Of a stretch of 45,352 bases of DNA, positions 9,664 through 20,501 are shown piece after piece. Numbering within the stretch: position 1 is the first letter of the stretch; every line of letters begins with the position of its first letter. Origin of the DNA: Dermatophilaceae bacterium (GTDB lineage: Bacteria; Actinomycetota; Actinomycetes; Actinomycetales; Dermatophilaceae). The DNA lies in assembly GCA_014377705.1 (NCBI GenBank), contig JACMPC010000030.1, forward strand, positions 1 to 45,352. Direction: 5' to 3'. Position numbers and translations under genes: made by a program. Below the pieces are notes generated by a model. That model was given only the letters and a program-made list of their open reading frames with translations. It searched no databases and was not told the DNA's origin.

Positions 9664-13307
<3,644 letters not shown>

Positions 13308-13466
13308 GAAAGGCGAAGCTCCTGGCTATGGGTCGACAGCACAAACGCCCCGCTGCAAGAGCCAACGGCGTGCTGCCCAGTTTAGATCAGCGGGAGTGCC
13401 CGGATCTCGGCAGTGGTCGGCCCGGCAGGAATGTCTGGACTGCACTGGGCAGACGGAGCAGCTGGA

Positions 13467-14087
13467 CTACCGGGAGTGCCATTGCTGCTGTGCGGCGACC
13501 AGCCCGCCTGAGACGAGGCGCTCGACGGCATCCGCGGCATCGCCGATCAGCAGGGGCAAATCGCTTCGCTCGTTGCTCGAGAAGGTGTGCAGCACGTAGT
13601 CCGCCGGATCCATCCGCCCCGGCGGTCTCCCGATGCCGACCCGCACCCGGAGGTAGTCGCGGGTGCCGACGGACTTGGTGACCGATCGCAGACCATTGTG
13701 TCCGCCCTCGCCGCCCCCGAGCTTGAGCCGAACCTCGGCGAAGGGGATGTCGAGCTCGTCATGGATCACGATGAGGTTCTCGACCGGGACCTTGTAGAAC
13801 GCCAGCAGCCCTGCGACCGGACCGCCGGACTCGTTCATGAAGCTCAGCGGCTTGGCGATGACCGCTCTGGACGCGTCAGCGGGCGCTGCTGCAGCGATCC
13901 CGCCCTGCGGCAGGCCCGGTGGAGCCGAGAGCCGGACGTCGGCCCAGACCGCCCGTCCCTTGTGAGTGCGCAGGTTCGCACCGGTGCGCGCTGCCAGCTC
14001 GTCCACGACCATCGCGCCGACATTGTGCCGATGACCGGAGTACGAGGGACCAGGATTGCCCAGTCCCACGATCAGCCATGGGGTCAT
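13467..14087 (-). CDS. pth: Peptidyl-tRNA hydrolase
   Basis: Pth recycles tRNA by cleaving peptidyl-tRNA that drops off ribosomes. The 206-residue protein has the active-site sections [21 protein letters not shown] (catalytic His), [10 protein letters not shown], and [28 protein letters not shown]. In the first motif the usual T/R before HNVG is partly replaced (SGHRHNVG), which is mildly odd. An insertion of about 25 residues rich in Ala/Pro follows AVWADVRL, as seen in some actinobacteria. The ATG at 14087 gives the standard [13 protein letters not shown] start. The gene follows rplY and precedes mfd, separated from rplY by a strong hairpin. Confidence 0.94.
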   Translation of the reverse strand: MTPWLIVGLGNPGPSYSGHRHNVGAMVVDELAARTGANLRTHKGRAVWADVRLSAPPGLPQGGIAAAAPADASRAVIAKPLSFMNESGGPVAGLLAFYKVPVENLIVIHDELDIPFAEVRLKLGGGEGGHNGLRSVTKSVGTRDYLRVRVGIGRPPGRMDPADYVLHTFSSNERSDLPLLIGDAADAVERLVSGGLVAAQQQWHSR

Positions 14088-14121
14088 CGAGTCCACTCCG
14101 TCCAGAGGGAGAAAGCCGGTT

Positions 14122-14153
14122 GGCCCGGTCCTGACAATAGTCAGGACCGGGCC
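14122..14153 (-). terminator. Strong hairpin between rplY and pth
   Basis: GGCCCGGTCCTGAC at 14122-14135 pairs perfectly with GTCAGGACCGGGCC at 14140-14153, giving a 14-bp stem around the loop AATA. No T tract follows on the minus strand. It lies between the rplY stop and the pth start, where a U-less actinobacterial terminator or a processing site would fit. Confidence 0.65.
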
Positions 14154-14187
14154 GGGCACCATTCAGAGCCGGGGGACCTCAGCCGGA

Positions 14188-14862
14188 TCAGGCCTTGTCG
14201 CCCTCAGCAGCAGGCGCCTCGGCGTCAGCGGCTTCGCCGTCAGCAGCCTCCACCTCAGGAGCCTCGACACCGAGCTCGAGGAGATCGGCAGCAAGCTCGG
14301 CCTCCAGGGCCTCGGCCGAGATGGCCTGGGTGATGTTCACGATCAGCGCCTCGGCATCGGTGAGCAGCTCGGCGCCCTTGGGCAGCGCGAGGTCGGAGGC
14401 ATGAATCTGCGTGCCGGCCTGCAGTCCCTCGATGGAGACCTCGACGCGGTCCGGGATCGCGGTGGCCTCGACGGCCAGCTCCACCGTGTTGTTCTCGAGC
14501 GAGACGACGGTCTCGACGGCGGCGGTGCCCACGAGGTGGACCGGCACGTCGACGTTGACCTTCTCGCCCTTGCGGACGACGACGAGGTCGACGTGCTCGA
14601 TGAGCGGACGGATCGGGTCACGCTGGATGTCCTTGGCCAGAACCAGGTGATCCTTGCCGTCGATCTCGATGGTGAGCAGGGCGTTGGCGACCTTCAGGGC
14701 CAGCATCGTCTGGTGGCCCGGCAGGCTGATATGCACCGGCTCGGTGCCGTGGCCGTACATGACGGCGGGGATGTTGTGCTCGCGGCGGATGGTGCGCGCG
14801 GCACCCTTGCCGAACTTGGTACGAGGAAGGGCGACGAGCTTGTTCCTGGACGTGTCAGGCAT
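14188..14862 (-). CDS. rplY: 50S ribosomal protein L25/general stress protein CTC
   Basis: This is the long, two-domain L25 form (224 residues) that binds 5S rRNA in the large subunit. The N-terminal L25 domain runs from LVALPRTKFGKGAARTIRRE through VMYGHGTEPVHISL to VLAKDIQRDPIRPLIEHVDLVVV. The C-terminal TL5/CTC beta domain follows (VPVHLVGTAAVETVVSLENNTVELAVEA). The tail is an acidic Ala/Glu-rich stretch. The ATG at 14862 sits after AGGAGAA. The gene order prs-rplY-pth is normal for actinobacteria. A hairpin lies just upstream of the ribosome site. Confidence 0.95.
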   Translation of the reverse strand: MPDTSRNKLVALPRTKFGKGAARTIRREHNIPAVMYGHGTEPVHISLPGHQTMLALKVANALLTIEIDGKDHLVLAKDIQRDPIRPLIEHVDLVVVRKGEKVNVDVPVHLVGTAAVETVVSLENNTVELAVEATAIPDRVEVSIEGLQAGTQIHASDLALPKGAELLTDAEALIVNITQAISAEALEAELAADLLELGVEAPEVEAADGEAADAEAPAAEGDKA

Positions 14863-14874
14863 GGGTTCTCCTAT

Positions 14875-14907
14875 GTTGCCGGTCCGCGCGCCAACGAGTG
14901 CGGCAAC
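14875..14907 (-). promoter_or_regulatory. Hairpin in the rplY leader next to the ribosome site
   Basis: On the minus strand GTTGCCG (14901-14907) pairs with CGGCAAC (14875-14881) around a 19-nt GC-rich loop. The stem ends a few bases before the AGGAG of rplY. This is the position of autoregulatory leaders of ribosomal protein genes, but I see no known leader consensus. Except for this hairpin the 294 bases between prs and rplY look empty. Confidence 0.35.
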
Positions 14908-15156
14908 ACGGGTGATCTGGATCCTTGAGCGCGGTGGGCCTCGACGCGGGAAGCGGCACGACGCCGGTGACCGGCGTGGCAAGCGCACTTCACCCTGTCG
15001 TGCTGGGAGGGCGTCCGGCGCCACCGCGTCGATCACGGAGCACCGCATCCGGGCTGATCCGGGTCCAGATCAGCGACAGTCATGCAGCGTCCCTCGCCGA
15101 GGCAACCCCACAAGTCTAGGCGACAGGGTGTTGCATAGAGAAATCCGGCGAGTCAG

Positions 15157-16134
15157 TCAGCCAGTCTCGAAGAGGCTGGTGACCGAACCGTCCTCGAACA
15201 CGGCGCGGATCGCCTGGCTGAGAAGAGGTGCGATCGACAGCTCGGTGAGCTTGTCGAACTGGCGCTCGGCCGGGATCGGCAAAGTATTGGTGACGATGAT
15301 CTCGCGGGCCTGGCAGTTCTTGAGGCGGTCGACGGCGGGACCGGACAGGATCGCGTGCGTGGCGGCGATGATGACGTCTGCGGCACCCACGGCCATCAGC
15401 GCATCGGCAGCCTTGGTGATCGTCCCGCCGGTGTCGATCATGTCGTCGACCAGGATGCAGGTGCGACCGGCGACCTCGCCGACGACCCTGTTGGCAACGC
15501 TCTCGTTGGGCCGGGTGATGTCGCGGGTCTTGTGGATGAACGCCAGCGGCGCACCGCCCAGCCGCTTGGACCACTGCTCGGCGACCTTGATCCGCCCGGC
15601 ATCCGGGGAGACGACTGCCATCTGTTCGGTGCCGTAATTCTTGCGTACGTACTTGGACAGGATCGGCAGGGCCACCAGGTGGTCGACCGGTCCGTCGAAA
15701 TACCCCTGGATCTGGTCGGTGTGCAGGTCGACGGACATCAGCCGGTCGGCTCCGGCGGTCTTGAACAGGTCCGCGATGAGGCGGGCCGAGATCGGTTCGC
15801 GGCCACGGTGCTTCTTGTCCTGCCGCGAGTAGCCGTAGTAGGGCATGACCACCGTGATCCGCTTGGCCGACGCACGCTTGAGCGCGTCGACCATGAGCAG
15901 GTGCTCCATGATCCACTCGTTGACCGGAGCGGCATGACTCTGCAGGACGAAGGCGTCCGAACCGCGCACCGACTCCTCGTAGCGCACGTACATCTCGCTG
16001 TTGGCGAACTCGTAGGCCGAGGTCGGCACCAGGTTCGTCCCCAGCTGGTAGGCCACCTCTTCGGCGAGCTGGACGTTGGACCGGCCGGAGAAGATCATGA
16101 GGTTCTTCTCGGGCACACGCTTCAAACCGTTCAT
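15157..16134 (-). CDS. prs: Ribose-phosphate pyrophosphokinase (PRPP synthetase)
   Basis: The enzyme makes PRPP from ribose 5-phosphate and ATP for nucleotide, His and Trp synthesis. The 325-residue protein has the ATP-binding flexible-loop and class I features: FSGRSNVQLAEEVAYQLG, VNEWIMEHLLMVDALKRASA, VVMPYYGYSRQDKKHRGREPI, the metal-binding SVDLHTDQIQGYFD, VVSPDAGRIKVAE, and the PRPP loop CILVDDMIDTGGTITKAAD. The ATG at 16134 overlaps the glmU stop (ATGA). The glmU-prs pairing is widespread in actinobacteria and bacilli and links cell-wall precursor and nucleotide synthesis. Confidence 0.97.
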   Translation of the reverse strand: MNGLKRVPEKNLMIFSGRSNVQLAEEVAYQLGTNLVPTSAYEFANSEMYVRYEESVRGSDAFVLQSHAAPVNEWIMEHLLMVDALKRASAKRITVVMPYYGYSRQDKKHRGREPISARLIADLFKTAGADRLMSVDLHTDQIQGYFDGPVDHLVALPILSKYVRKNYGTEQMAVVSPDAGRIKVAEQWSKRLGGAPLAFIHKTRDITRPNESVANRVVGEVAGRTCILVDDMIDTGGTITKAADALMAVGAADVIIAATHAILSGPAVDRLKNCQAREIIVTNTLPIPAERQFDKLTELSIAPLLSQAIRAVFEDGSVTSLFETG

Positions 16135-17633
16135 GCGGTGGCGTTCCCTTCGGTGACATTGGCAGGGTCGTCGGCCACGCTCGGGGACTGCTCACTGGCC
16201 GCCAAAGCAGAGGTGGCAGCCATGGCAGCCTTGGCGGAGGCGGTGCCCGCGCGCTTCTGGTGCACCCACCCGAGCAGATTGCGCTGGGGCGCCACGTTGA
16301 TGGCCAAGGCGCCCGGCGGAACGCTTCTGCGGACCACCGTCCCGGCGCCGGTGTAGGCACCGTCGCCCACGGTCACCGGCGCGACAAACATGTTGTCCGA
16401 GCCGGTGCGGCAGTGACTGCCGATGGTGGTGTGCGTCTTGCTGACGCCGTCGTAGTTGACGAAGACGCTCGACGCGCCGATGTTGGAGTGCTCCCCGATC
16501 GTGGCGTCCCCGACATACGTGAGGTGAGGCACCTTGGAGCCGACGCCGATCTGCGCGTTCTTGGTCTCGACGAAAGTGCCGATCTTGCCTTTCGCGCCAA
16601 GCTCGGTGCCCGGACGCAGGTAGGAGAAGGGCCCGACGAGGGCGCCGGCGCCGATGACGGACAGAGACCCGTGGGTACGGATGACTGCCGCGCCATCACC
16701 GATGGAGACGTCGGTCAGCGTGGTGTCAGGTCCGAGGACCACATCGTCGCCGACGATGCTGACCCCATGGATCTGGGTCTGCTGATGGATGATGACGTCG
16801 CGCCCGAGCCTGACGTCGGCGTCTATCCAGGTGGTGGCCGGATCGATCACGGTGACTCCCGCCCGCATCCAGCCCTCGACGATCCGGCGGTTGAGCTCAG
16901 CCCCGAGCCGCGACAGCTGGACCCGGTCGTTCACGCCCTCGGTCTGCCACAGGTCCCGGATCAGGTGGGCGCTGACCCGCAGGCCCTTCTCGCCGGCGAT
17001 GCCCAACACGTCGGTGAGGTACTTCTCACCCTGGACGTTGTCGGTGCCCACCTCGGCCAGCGCCGCGCGCAGGACCGCCACGTCGAACGCATACAGCCCG
17101 GAGTTCACCTCGGTGATCTCACGCTGGGCCTCGGTGGCGTCCTTCTGCTCCACGATCCCGGCCACGGAGCCGTCCGCGGCCCGGATGATGCGGCCATAGC
17201 CGAACGGGTCGGGCAGCGTGGCGGTGATCACCGTGGCCGCGCTGCCGCTGGCCGCGTGCGCCTGCAGGAGCCCGCGCAGCGTCTCGGCCGTGAGTAGTGG
17301 CACGTCGCCGCAGGTCACCAGAACGGTCCCCGCAAGGTCAGCCGGCAAGGCGTACAGCGCGCACTCTGTGGCCCGGCCGGTGCCCTTGACGTCGTCCTGT
17401 TCGGCGATGACAGCATCGGGGTCGACCTCGGCGATATGCGCGGCCACGAGGTCCCTGCCATGGCGGACCACGACGGCCAGGTGCAGGGGGTCCACGCCTC
17501 GTGCAGCGGCAAGAGCATGGCCAAGGAGGGTGCGCCCTCCGATGGAGTGCAGGACCTTGGGAGTGGCCGACTTCATCCGGGTACCCTCGCCAGCGGCGAG
17601 GACGATGACAGCGGCCGGACGGGGTGTAGTCAC
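16131..17633 (-). CDS. glmU: Bifunctional UDP-GlcNAc pyrophosphorylase/GlcN-1-P acetyltransferase
   Basis: GlmU makes UDP-GlcNAc, the first committed cell-wall precursor. The 500-residue protein has an N-terminal nucleotidyltransferase domain (VIVLAAGEGTRMKSATPKVLH, LVTCGDVPLL, EVNSGLYAFD) and a C-terminal left-handed beta-helix acetyltransferase built of hexapeptide repeats (WIDADVRLGRDVIIHQQT to IGVGSKVPHLTYVGDATIGEHSNIGA). The tail is Ala-rich. The GTG at 17633 lies 8 bases after AGGAG and gives the usual VTTPRPAAVIVLAAGEG start. The gene is transcribed away from the tRNA-Gln gene and is coupled to prs. Confidence 0.97.
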   Translation of the reverse strand: MTTPRPAAVIVLAAGEGTRMKSATPKVLHSIGGRTLLGHALAAARGVDPLHLAVVVRHGRDLVAAHIAEVDPDAVIAEQDDVKGTGRATECALYALPADLAGTVLVTCGDVPLLTAETLRGLLQAHAASGSAATVITATLPDPFGYGRIIRAADGSVAGIVEQKDATEAQREITEVNSGLYAFDVAVLRAALAEVGTDNVQGEKYLTDVLGIAGEKGLRVSAHLIRDLWQTEGVNDRVQLSRLGAELNRRIVEGWMRAGVTVIDPATTWIDADVRLGRDVIIHQQTQIHGVSIVGDDVVLGPDTTLTDVSIGDGAAVIRTHGSLSVIGAGALVGPFSYLRPGTELGAKGKIGTFVETKNAQIGVGSKVPHLTYVGDATIGEHSNIGASSVFVNYDGVSKTHTTIGSHCRTGSDNMFVAPVTVGDGAYTGAGTVVRRSVPPGALAINVAPQRNLLGWVHQKRAGTASAKAAMAATSALAASEQSPSVADDPANVTEGNATA

Positions 17634-17816
17634 GCGGTGAGCTCCTGAGGGTCGGAGTCGATTGCACGCAGCCACACCCTGGGCATTCCGAACATGGGGA
17701 TGCCGGGCTGCACTGCCTGAGCCCGATCTTACCTGCCGTTCGCCGGCAGTTCACCCGCCCGCGCGGCCGTCTGCTCTTCTTCTCGCCCACCATCACGACC
17801 TCGATGGCCAAGTCGG

Positions 17817-17895
17817 CTCCCCGGGAAGGAATCGAACCTTCGTCGCTAGTCCTGATTCAAAGTCAGGCGGGCCCTGCCAGCAGACCAACCGGGGA
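17817..17895 (-). tRNA. tRNA-Gln (anticodon UUG)
   Basis: The reverse strand folds with acceptor TCCCCGG/CCGGGGA (7 pairs), D stem GGTC/GGCC, anticodon stem CCTGA/TCAGG with loop CTTTGAA, which gives anticodon TTG, and T arm GAAGG/CCTTC with loop TTCGATT. The discriminator is G73. The variable region is longer than usual (9 nt, ACTAGCGAC), and the 3' end continues as CCG, so the final A of CCA is not encoded. Confidence 0.9.
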
Positions 17896-18049
17896 ACGGC
17901 CCGCCTGCCGATACGTCGTCGTCGGCCTGCGCGGGGCTCTGGCAAGGGTAGTGGACCGGGATGGTCGCCAGGGAATCGCCGTAAAAGACAGAAAGCCTAC
18001 GACGAGGAAGGTTGCGCTTCCGTGACTAAATTCACCCTAAGGAACTCAG

Positions 18050-19071
18050 ATGACTTCCTACCGCTCTGGCACCGACAGCCTCCACATCCTCGATCCGAAC
18101 ATCGCTGACCCCCAGGGCCACAGCAGGTCAGAAGCCTCCAGGCTGGGGGACTCGACGTCCGTCCAGGACGCCGGGCCGGTGCCTCAGTCCGCCACCAGGC
18201 GCAACGTCGACCACGTCATCCTGTTCGCCTTCATCGCCATCCCGTTCCTCGCCATCCTGGCGGCGATCCCGCTCGCTTGGGACCGGGGCTCGGGTGGCAT
18301 GACGTCGTGATCGCCTCCGTGATGTACCTCGTGGCAGGTCACGGGATCACCGTCGGCTACCACCGCTGTTTCACCCACGGATCGTTCAAGCCCAACCGCC
18401 CGCTGAAGATCGCCCTTGCCGCGGCCGGGTCGATGGCGATCGAGGGACCGGTCCTGCGCTGGGTGGCAGATCATCGGCGGCACCACGCGTTCTCCGACCG
18501 CAAGGGGGAACCCCATTCGCCTTGGCGGTACGGCGAGAGCGTCCCCGCCCTGCTGAAGGGCCTGGGGTGGGCGCACATCGGCTGGCTCTTCGACGTCGAG
18601 CAGACACCGCGCGCGAAATACGTCCCGGACCTGCTGGCGGACAAGGACCTGAGGCGCGTCGACGCGGCGTTCCCCGCCCTGCTCCTCGTGTCGCTTCTCA
18701 CTCCCGCGGTCATCGGGGGTCTGTGGTCGATGTCCTGGCAGGGAGCGGCGAGTACCTTCTTCTGGGGGTCGATCGTCCGGATCGGCCTGCTCCACCACGT
18801 GACCTGGTCGATCAACTCGATCTGCCACGCCATCGGCAACCGCCCGTTCGCCGCCCGTGACAGGTCAGCCAACGTCTGGTGGTTCGCGGTTCTGTCCATG
18901 TGCGAGTCGTGGCACAACCTGCATCACGCCGACCCGACCTGCGCCCGTCAAGGCGTCGATCGCGGTCAGCTGGACAGCAGCGCCCGCACCATCTGGGTCT
19001 TCGAGAAGCTCGGGTGGGCCTGCGACGTCCGCTGGCCACGGCTGGTGAGAATTGACGGCAAACGTCGCTGA
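18050..19071 (+). pseudogene. Acyl-CoA (fatty acid) desaturase, one frameshift
   Basis: The first frame starts at the ATG at 18050, behind AAGGA, and reads through an N-terminal tail and a membrane helix (HVILFAFIAIPFLAILAAIPLAW). It stops at 18310. Family-like sequence continues in another frame from about 18285 (GLGWHDVVIASVMYLVAGHG). All His boxes that bind the di-iron centre are there: GYHRCFTH, DHRRHHAFSD and ESWHNLHHADP. The total length, about 340 residues, is normal for a membrane desaturase that inserts a double bond into fatty acyl chains. The shift reads as one lost base near GGGACCGGGG. If real, the protein lacks its first helix; if a consensus error, the gene is intact. A TetR gene follows at once. 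Confidence 0.85.
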
Positions 19072-19114
19072 TGAGCTGGAAACGGCCAAAGCGTCCACGT
19101 TCGGACATGATGGC

Positions 19115-19768
19115 ATGGTGACCGAAGCACAGGAGATACCCGCGGCGACGACTTCCCGAGCAAGGATGACCGGCAAGCAACGTCGAGAACAGCTGCTTGA
19201 GGTCGGCCGCAAGCTCTTTGCGGACAAGGGTTTTGAGGCGACCACCGTCGAGGAGATCGCCGCCAGGGCCGGGGTCTCCAAGCCGGTGGTCTACGAGCAC
19301 TTCGGTGGCAAGGAGGGCCTGTATGCCGTGGTCGTCGACCGCGAGATCCGCTCGCTGCTGGACGGGATAACCGGGGCGCTCACCTCTGACGGACATGCCC
19401 GCCGACTCCTCGAGCAGGCAGCCCTCGCCTTGCTCGACTACGTGGAGAACTCCACCGACGGGTTCAGGATCTTGGTGCGCGACTCGCCCGCGGGGCAAGC
19501 GACGGGGTCTTTCGCCAGCCTGCTCAGCGACGTGGCCAGCCAGGTCGAGTACATCCTCGCGGCGGAGTTCAAACGCCAGAAGCTGGACCCCAAGACCGCG
19601 CCGATCTATGCCCAGATGCTCGTCGGCATGGTGGCCCTGACCGGGCAGTGGTGGATGGACTCGCGCAAGTTCAAGAAGGCCGACGTGGCCGCGCACCTGG
19701 TCAACCTGGCCTGGAACGGCCTGGGCGGGATGGAGCCAAAACCCATCCTGCGCACCGTGCACAGATAG
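19115..19768 (+). CDS. TetR family transcriptional regulator
   Basis: The 217-residue protein has a classic TetR N-terminal helix-turn-helix: QLLEVGRKLFADKGFEATTVEEIAARAGVSKPVVYEHFGGKEGLYAVVVD. The C-terminal ligand domain (about residues 75-217) includes DYVENSTDGFRILVRDSP and MVALTGQWWMDSRKFKKADVAAHLVNL, a pattern common in regulators placed beside fatty acid desaturases. The start is uncertain: the ATG at 19115 gives MVTEAQEIPA, and an earlier start would overlap the desaturase stop at 19071. Control of the upstream desaturase in response to acyl-CoA is likely but inferred from context only. Confidence 0.9.
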   Translation: MVTEAQEIPAATTSRARMTGKQRREQLLEVGRKLFADKGFEATTVEEIAARAGVSKPVVYEHFGGKEGLYAVVVDREIRSLLDGITGALTSDGHARRLLEQAALALLDYVENSTDGFRILVRDSPAGQATGSFASLLSDVASQVEYILAAEFKRQKLDPKTAPIYAQMLVGMVALTGQWWMDSRKFKKADVAAHLVNLAWNGLGGMEPKPILRTVHR

Positions 19769-19801
19769 CGCCTCGTGCCGGCCGGCTGTTGTCTCTCCGC
19801 A

Positions 19802-19835
19802 GGTCTCTTGATATCAAGATACCTGCTGCTAGGCT
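19802..19835 (+). promoter_or_regulatory. Promoter and palindromic operator of the MarR gene
   Basis: TCTTGATATCAAGA at 19806-19819 is a perfect 14-bp palindrome, flanked by GGT and ACC, which also pair if one mismatch position is allowed on each side. TTGATA at 19808-19813 inside it can serve as a -35 element. TAGGCT at 19830-19835 fits a -10 element with a 16-base spacer. The -10 ends 6 bases before the ATG, so the transcript is probably leaderless. A MarR dimer bound here would block polymerase, which is typical autorepression. Confidence 0.7.
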
Positions 19836-19841
19836 TTCCTC

Positions 19842-20423
19842 ATGTCCGTCACGCCCACAGATGAGGTCGACCGCATCGTCGAAGCCTGGCGGCGTGAGCG
19901 CCCCGATCTCGACGTCTCGCCGCTGACCATTCTGTCGCGAGTCCTGCGGCTCGCCCGCCATCTCGACCTCGCCCGCGGATCAGCCTTCGCCGAGCACGAC
20001 CTGGAGAGCTGGGGGTTCGAGGTTCTCTCGGCGCTGCGCCGCTCTGGCGCGCCCTACGAGCTCTCCCCCGGGCAGATGGTCGCCCAGACGCTGGTGACCA
20101 GCGGGACCATGACCAACCGTGTCGACCGGCTCGCCGCCCGCGGCCTGGTCAGTCGCGGTCCCGACCCCAGGGATCGGCGCGGCGTGAAGGTCACCCTCAC
20201 CAGCGCCGGCTGTGATGTCGTCGATGCCGCTATGGCCGATCTGCTCGAGCGGGAGCGTGCCCTGCTCAACGAGCTGCCACCATCGGAGCGGGTCCAGCTC
20301 GCAGGGCTGCTGCGACAGCTCCTGTCATCGTTCGAGGTCCGCACAGCACCCGGGTTTGACAGGAAATCTGAAGCACCGTCCCTAGTTTCGGAAGGAGAAC
20401 CTCAGCCGCGTCCCGAGGTTTGA
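19842..20423 (+). CDS. MarR family transcriptional regulator
   Basis: The 193-residue winged-helix protein has a recognisable MarR core: HLDLARGSAFAEHDLESWGFEVLSALRRSG, recognition helix and wing LVTSGTMTNRVDRLAARGLVSRGPDPRDRRGVKVTLTSAG, and C-terminal dimer helix ALLNELPPSERVQLAGLLRQLL. The start at 19842 is supported by the close promoter and by family length. The last 25 or so residues (from about APGFDRKSEAPSL) lie inside an intergenic-type repeat that continues beyond the stop, so the original C-terminus may have been shorter. No target transporter lies next to it; the neighbours are a TetR gene and a convergent ABC-F gene. Confidence 0.9.
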   Translation: MSVTPTDEVDRIVEAWRRERPDLDVSPLTILSRVLRLARHLDLARGSAFAEHDLESWGFEVLSALRRSGAPYELSPGQMVAQTLVTSGTMTNRVDRLAARGLVSRGPDPRDRRGVKVTLTSAGCDVVDAAMADLLERERALLNELPPSERVQLAGLLRQLLSSFEVRTAPGFDRKSEAPSLVSEGEPQPRPEV

Positions 20424-20484
20424 CGGGAAGTCCGCAGCACCGTCCCTAGGTTTGAGGTGAAAGTCGAAGCACCGTCCCTAGGTT
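20353..20484. repeat. Three copies of an approximately 34-bp repeat at a convergent gene end
   Basis: The unit reads about GGTTTGAC.GGAA.TC.G.AGCACCGTCCCTAG. Copies end at about 20385, 20450 and 20481; all share AGCACCGTCCCTAG, and copies 1 and 2 also share GGTTTGAC. The first lies within the MarR 3' coding end and the last ends just before the ABC-F stop. A related, more diverged array is at 36697-36775, again between convergent genes. Confidence 0.75.
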
Positions 20485-20501
20485 TGGCGGTTAGCCGCCG
20501 G

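Noticed and set aside
13389-13480. Direct repeat CGGGAGTGCC in the pth-mfd gap as an attachment or regulatory site
   Set aside because: Two 10-base copies 82 bases apart can easily occur by chance, and nothing else supports a function.
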